The notes beneath the pieces were generated by a model that did no database searches, was not told the DNA's origin, and was given only the letters and a program-made list of their open reading frames with translations. Both the position numbers and the translations under genes were made by a program. From Diploscapter coronatus (lineage: Eukaryota > Nematoda > Chromadorea > Rhabditida > Rhabditidae): a stretch of DNA of 64,000 nucleotides. Positions 60,094-64,000 of this stretch are shown here, piece by piece (the stretch's first letter is position 1; every line of letters starts with the position of its first letter). The stretch is taken from assembly GCA_964036155.1 (NCBI GenBank), contig OZ038422.1:58427201-58491200 (forward strand), given 5' to 3'.

Positions 60094-61190
60094 CTGAAAG
60101 AAGGGAGGGTGAATTTGACGTGTTGGATATCGAACGCGAACTGAGTAGCGAATGAGATATGATCGAAGGGCGATGAACCCCTTTGCGAAACTAATCGATC
60201 CCATATATTTGCAGTAATGAACTCTATACGATTTATTGACTGAATTGACTCAACTTATGCATTACAATAGAACTTTACAGAGAAAAATGACGGAATAAAT
60301 CGAATGATCAAATAGAGGGAGTGAGATACGAAGAAGCAAAATAACATGTATCGATTTGATAATAAATAGTTAATTGATTGATTGATCAAAAATTGATACA
60401 GATGGATAAAAATAAATGACAAAGAGAAGAAGAGTGCTTAGAACAATGGACACTTTGCACATATACAAAAGGAGAATAAAAGCAACAAACATAAACCGCT
60501 AAATCATAAAATATCAAGATAAAGATGATTTTTTTTGTGTAATTTTCTCTGAAAGATAAATGAAGTAAAAGCCACGAATGAGAGAACAGCCCATGTGTTT
60601 TAAAAGAAATACTTACAAAACAGGCTGGCAACGCAAGGAGGGAGCTTGGCGGCCAGCGCATAAAAAGAAATCTAGATGAATCTAAAGAAAAAGGGAAAAA
60701 TCATCCTGAAAAGAGTAGTCCGGCTCCACACGCCCGCGTGACATTACAGATTCAGAGCTGGAAAATCGACCAGGATTTGGGCACTCGGAAATTATTCGAG
60801 TTTACAAGCCTAGAGCGGTGCAAATATCTATGCCAAGAGATTTTCTAGCATTGCTGAAAAAGAAGGCAAAACGTGACTAGATTTAATATTTCCTTTTCCT
60901 GAACACTAGAAAAATTTCTCTGAAATAGATATTTGGAAGGCTCTTTGATCTTGAACTCGACAATTTCGAGAGCAATGCAATTGGAATGGAGAGCAACCTG
61001 GACTAGCGATCTGCCTCCAATAAACTTCGATTAAAGTTTAGAAATTAAAAATAAAAAGAAAAGAAATGGTGGAAAAGAATTAGGTTTGCAAGCTGAGTTC
61101 GACTAGCTGGCAAGTGACAGAGGGGATGAAGGAACGATCTGGTCCAGAGATATCCCACACGATTGGACAAGGCAGACTTATTGCATGCCT
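60094..61190. other. Intergenic region between the Faf1-like gene and TRA2
   Basis: No coding frame with recognisable features. It holds the TRA2 promoter and the 3' end of the Faf1-like gene. Confidence 0.5.
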
Positions 61191-61194
61191 TGCT

Positions 61195-63859
61195 TCACTT
61201 GGCGCGTTTGCCCTGCTTCTTCGTCTTCTTCCCTATTATCTGATCCATCGTTCTCTGCAACTTCTTCTGCTCTTCAGTCTCTATTCTCTCTGCAGCTCTC
61301 TTCTCCTTCAGCTCCTTCAAATTCATGCAGGGTCCTTTCGGTGGCGCTCCGCCAAGGGAAATCTGAAAATCTTTGAATAATCCACCTCCTAATTTTAGAG
61401 CAAACATATAATAATTTGGAAAATTTTCTCTCGCACATTATTCAAGAAGTTTTCAATTATTATCGACAGCGCTAAAAATTGGAAACAAGCAAAATAATCA
61501 GCAAATAAACAATTGTCGCTTTTTTCATTCTCCAGAACATCGCGATGTTCATCGACTGATTATCTCACTTCCGATTTTTAGCTTTGGATGCACTCACATC
61601 AGGACTGTTTGCGGTACAGTAAAATGAAGCACTGCACCGCAAACAACCCTGTTCGCCATCAAAGAGAAATTTAGAGAGTTGGTGATAGAATTGTAAAGTA
61701 TCAAGGATAATGAACATCCCCGACTTTTCTGTCAAGAATCTAAAAATGGAATGAAATGACCTCGGAATGGGAAAATCAGCACGGCTTTCTAAGCGAGCTG
61801 GGTTTAAGCGAATGTTTCGTCATTGGTCAAAGTGTGCAGATTTGATTTGCAATGTGGTGTGCAAAGACCTATCACACAGCCACTGGACTACGACGACATT
61901 GGTAGAAAGATTGGGAATGAGGAATGTAAATGTGACTGACCACGAGACGCTTCTTCATTTCCTCCTTGTCGCCACCTGCCGCTTCCCGAGCGATCAATTG
62001 CTCTATCTGAAAACAATAAATCATCATTTCAATATAGGTTTTCGTAGAAAATTTAGGAATTATTGTATGTTGGGGGAGTTAGTTGTCAAAAGTAAGTTGT
62101 TCTCAAAAAATAAAATACATGTCATTTTGAAAAATTACAAAAGCTAGTAAGTATCAAAATTTGAAAGGCTGTTATGTTCATCTTCCTCTTAAAAAATTTT
62201 CGGCGAAGATAAAAAAAAAAAACATGGACAAGCGGGAAAATTTCATTGTTTCTTGTCCGGTAACAACAAAAAAATTTCCCCTTCAGTTATTCTCATGCTA
62301 TTTCACTTTCCTTCAAAAGAGATAGCATAAGGAATGGAGACAAAAGGATTATTCTGCCTGTCAAGGAACAAAAACAGTAAATTTTTCATCAATTTACGAT
62401 ATTGCAAAATCTTCTCGCCGCCAACATTTGACTTTAATTTTTTTTTATTTAACAGAAATAAATAGAGTTGTCAATGACGATTTGGATAAATAGAAAAATT
62501 GATCACCTCAAAAGAGACCCGCTTGAGCGACTTATCCCTGTTAGTTTTGTTGATCGAACTCTTCTTTTTTAGGATTTTTGGAGCGTGGACGCCGTTTCCG
62601 ATCTTGTGGCTCTGCCAGCACGGAATCACCTGCAAGATAGATGCACTGCACATGAAAGAAAAATTCACTTAGAATTAAAAAATATCTCAACTCTTCTTTA
62701 GTGTTGATTATTTGTAAGATAAAACTTTCATCTATATGTCGAACAAGAAAGTCTGTCAGATGATATTTGAAGATAACTCATGATAAAGAGATTGACACCG
62801 AAAACGCAAAGAAGGCTTCGAAATTTTACCTGGACATTTTCACTGTTCTCAGATGGAGAAGTGGCATCAGGGAAAGATAGCTTGCTGTCCGTCGAAAACT
62901 GAAATTCAAACCGTTATCAAGGAAGCGTAAAAATGACTTTATCAATCGTCCATTCATCAGTCTTGCGAATTTTAAAAGATCCAGTATTATTTTTCTTCAA
63001 AATAATTGTCGAATAGTCTAGTTTCACAGTGCATTTCAATACTATTTCTAACAATATTCTAGTTACATAAGATTAAAAATAGAAATTCTAGCGTTACTTC
63101 AAAATTCCTTGCAGAATCAGGAAAAGACAAAACTCAAGAATTCTATCTTAAAAATTATAAGAAAAATAAATATTTTGTAAAATATTGGACAGAAAACGTG
63201 GATAGAATATAGTCATGAACCAAAGGAGTTTTAAGATTACGCTGGTAATACCAAAAGACTGCACCGTTTTATTTGAGCTAATTTCGTAGGAAAAATAACT
63301 TTTTCTGTTTTCTTGATCTATTTTCCGATGCAATTTTGGAATTCTGATATATCAGAATGGATATGATAAATGGGATACAACTCCGAAATAATAGAAATTA
63401 AAGACGTAAGCGAAATATAACGGAGAAATTCAGGGAGCAAGTGGCAAACGGAACCACTTCACGTTCACTTTGACAGTTTTGCGCCCTAATCATTCTCTTC
63501 ACTTTTCACGGAATACATTGCTCGATTAGTTCGTATCTTCGAAAACTCGTAAGGCATAAGTCCAGTATGCAAAAGTTTCATTCTCAAAATGTCTAACGAT
63601 ATTTTTCTTCGAATCTCCAAAGAAATGGTGTAATCTAACGCAATAACGCAAAAAACTAGCGTCAATTTTTCGACTTTCTCAAGATTGAATAATCCGTGAT
63701 TCTTGAATAAATAAAGGTCAAAAATGAACAAACCGTGTGAGTTTTCTTTGCGCTGAGTCCGTCGACGAGCTCAGTGAGGGATTTGGTGCCTGTGCCAAAT
63801 CCGCTCTGCAGGCCGAAGTCGAACAGACTCTCTCCGTCACAGCCCCACGTGTCTGCCAT
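61195..63859 (-). CDS. Faf1/C1orf131-like (DUF4602) nucleolar protein
   Basis: Exons 63734-63859, 62830-62898, 62507-62629, 61941-62006, 61195-61362; 183 residues, phases consistent. The C-terminal half matches the DUF4602 pattern as I know it: KRVSFE before IEQLIAREAAGG, ISLGGAPPKGPCMNLKELKE (compare LGAKPPKKxxxNYKxLQE), then a Lys/Arg/Glu helix ending in GKKTKKQGKRAK. Human C1orf131 and yeast Faf1 belong to the SSU processome that makes 18S rRNA, so a nucleolar ribosome-biogenesis role is inferred. Human C1orf131 is longer. The N-terminus (MADTWGCDGESLFDFGLQSG) has no domain. The ATG follows a TTTCAG acceptor by about 34 nt. The family call is by motif only. Confidence 0.6.
61606..61645. 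repeat. Tight 15-bp hairpin in an intron
   Basis: TGTTTGCGGTACAGT (61606-61620), a 10-nt loop, then ACTGCACCGCAAACA (61631-61645) form a stem with a single mismatch. It lies in intron 61363-61940 of the Faf1-like gene. The TTTGCGGT core also ends repeat family A. Confidence 0.75.
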
Positions 63860-64000
63860 CGATCCTCCCTGATTGATCCGAAGATTGTCACTGAAATTTC
63901 GCATCATTAATTTTAGGTTGAAAATTTAGGCCAAAACTACTGTGGACATCTTCGTAGTAAAATCATGGACAAAATTTTTAGGCCATTAAAAATAGGAAAA

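Noticed and set aside
1..64000. tRNA, rRNA, CRISPR and viral sequences
   Set aside because: Looked for box-B-like GGTTCRANTCC arms, regular spacer arrays and polymerase or capsid motifs on both strands; none supported.

Overview
The window reads as a stretch of compact animal nuclear genome, most likely from a nematode. Genes are split into many short exons. Introns are often 40-60 nt and almost always end in TTTCAG, TTTTAG or ATTTAG. Nearly every coding start sits 0-40 nt downstream of such an acceptor, as expected for spliced-leader trans-splicing or very short 5' UTR introns. One small gene also carries a GTYDPNYQTLAAV repeat that I associate, from memory only, with small nematode proteins. 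No species can be named. No bacterial, viral, CRISPR, rRNA or tRNA features were seen.

Layout (exon boundaries were deduced by hand from splice sites, reading-phase continuity and family similarity). Minus strand: LUC7-like U1 snRNP protein, 3' end cut off by the window (355-5572); LARP1-type La-related protein (8439-23469); an orphan TYW1-like flavodoxin-fold membrane protein (37210-38605); mitochondrial tryptophanyl-tRNA synthetase (38946-41469); peroxin PEX10 (41418-43720); mitoribosomal protein mS26 (44288-46388); PRMT5 (46750-54429); Transformer-2 (56315-60059); and a Faf1/C1orf131-like (DUF4602) nucleolar protein (61195-63859). Plus strand: a small repeat protein nested in a LUC7 intron (1417-3960), a MICU2/3-type mitochondrial calcium uptake regulator (25170-30297), and an SLC26-family anion transporter with a STAS domain (32125-36716).

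Most genes are housekeeping genes for RNA processing and translation (LUC7, TRA2, LARP1, PRMT5, Faf1-like) or organelle biology (WARS2, mS26, MICU, PEX10). PRMT5 methylates spliceosomal Sm proteins, so it links functionally to LUC7 and TRA2. Order and shared strand suggest that PRMT5, mS26, PEX10 and WARS2 (and perhaps the flavodoxin-like gene) are transcribed as a cluster, although the gaps between PRMT5, mS26 and PEX10 are several hundred bases. PEX10 and WARS2 certainly overlap: the mitochondrial presequence of WARS2 is read from the last PEX10 exon in another frame.

The most unusual material lies in the introns. There are two dispersed repeat families with two copies each, and at least eight foldback or inverted-repeat elements. 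One repeat fills almost a whole intron (introner-like). Four introns use GC donors, and one donor in the nested gene is mutated to AT. A GAA-rich block in a TRA2 intron looks like the kind of poison exon known from other TRA2 genes. The intergenic spaces show no further genes that I can support.
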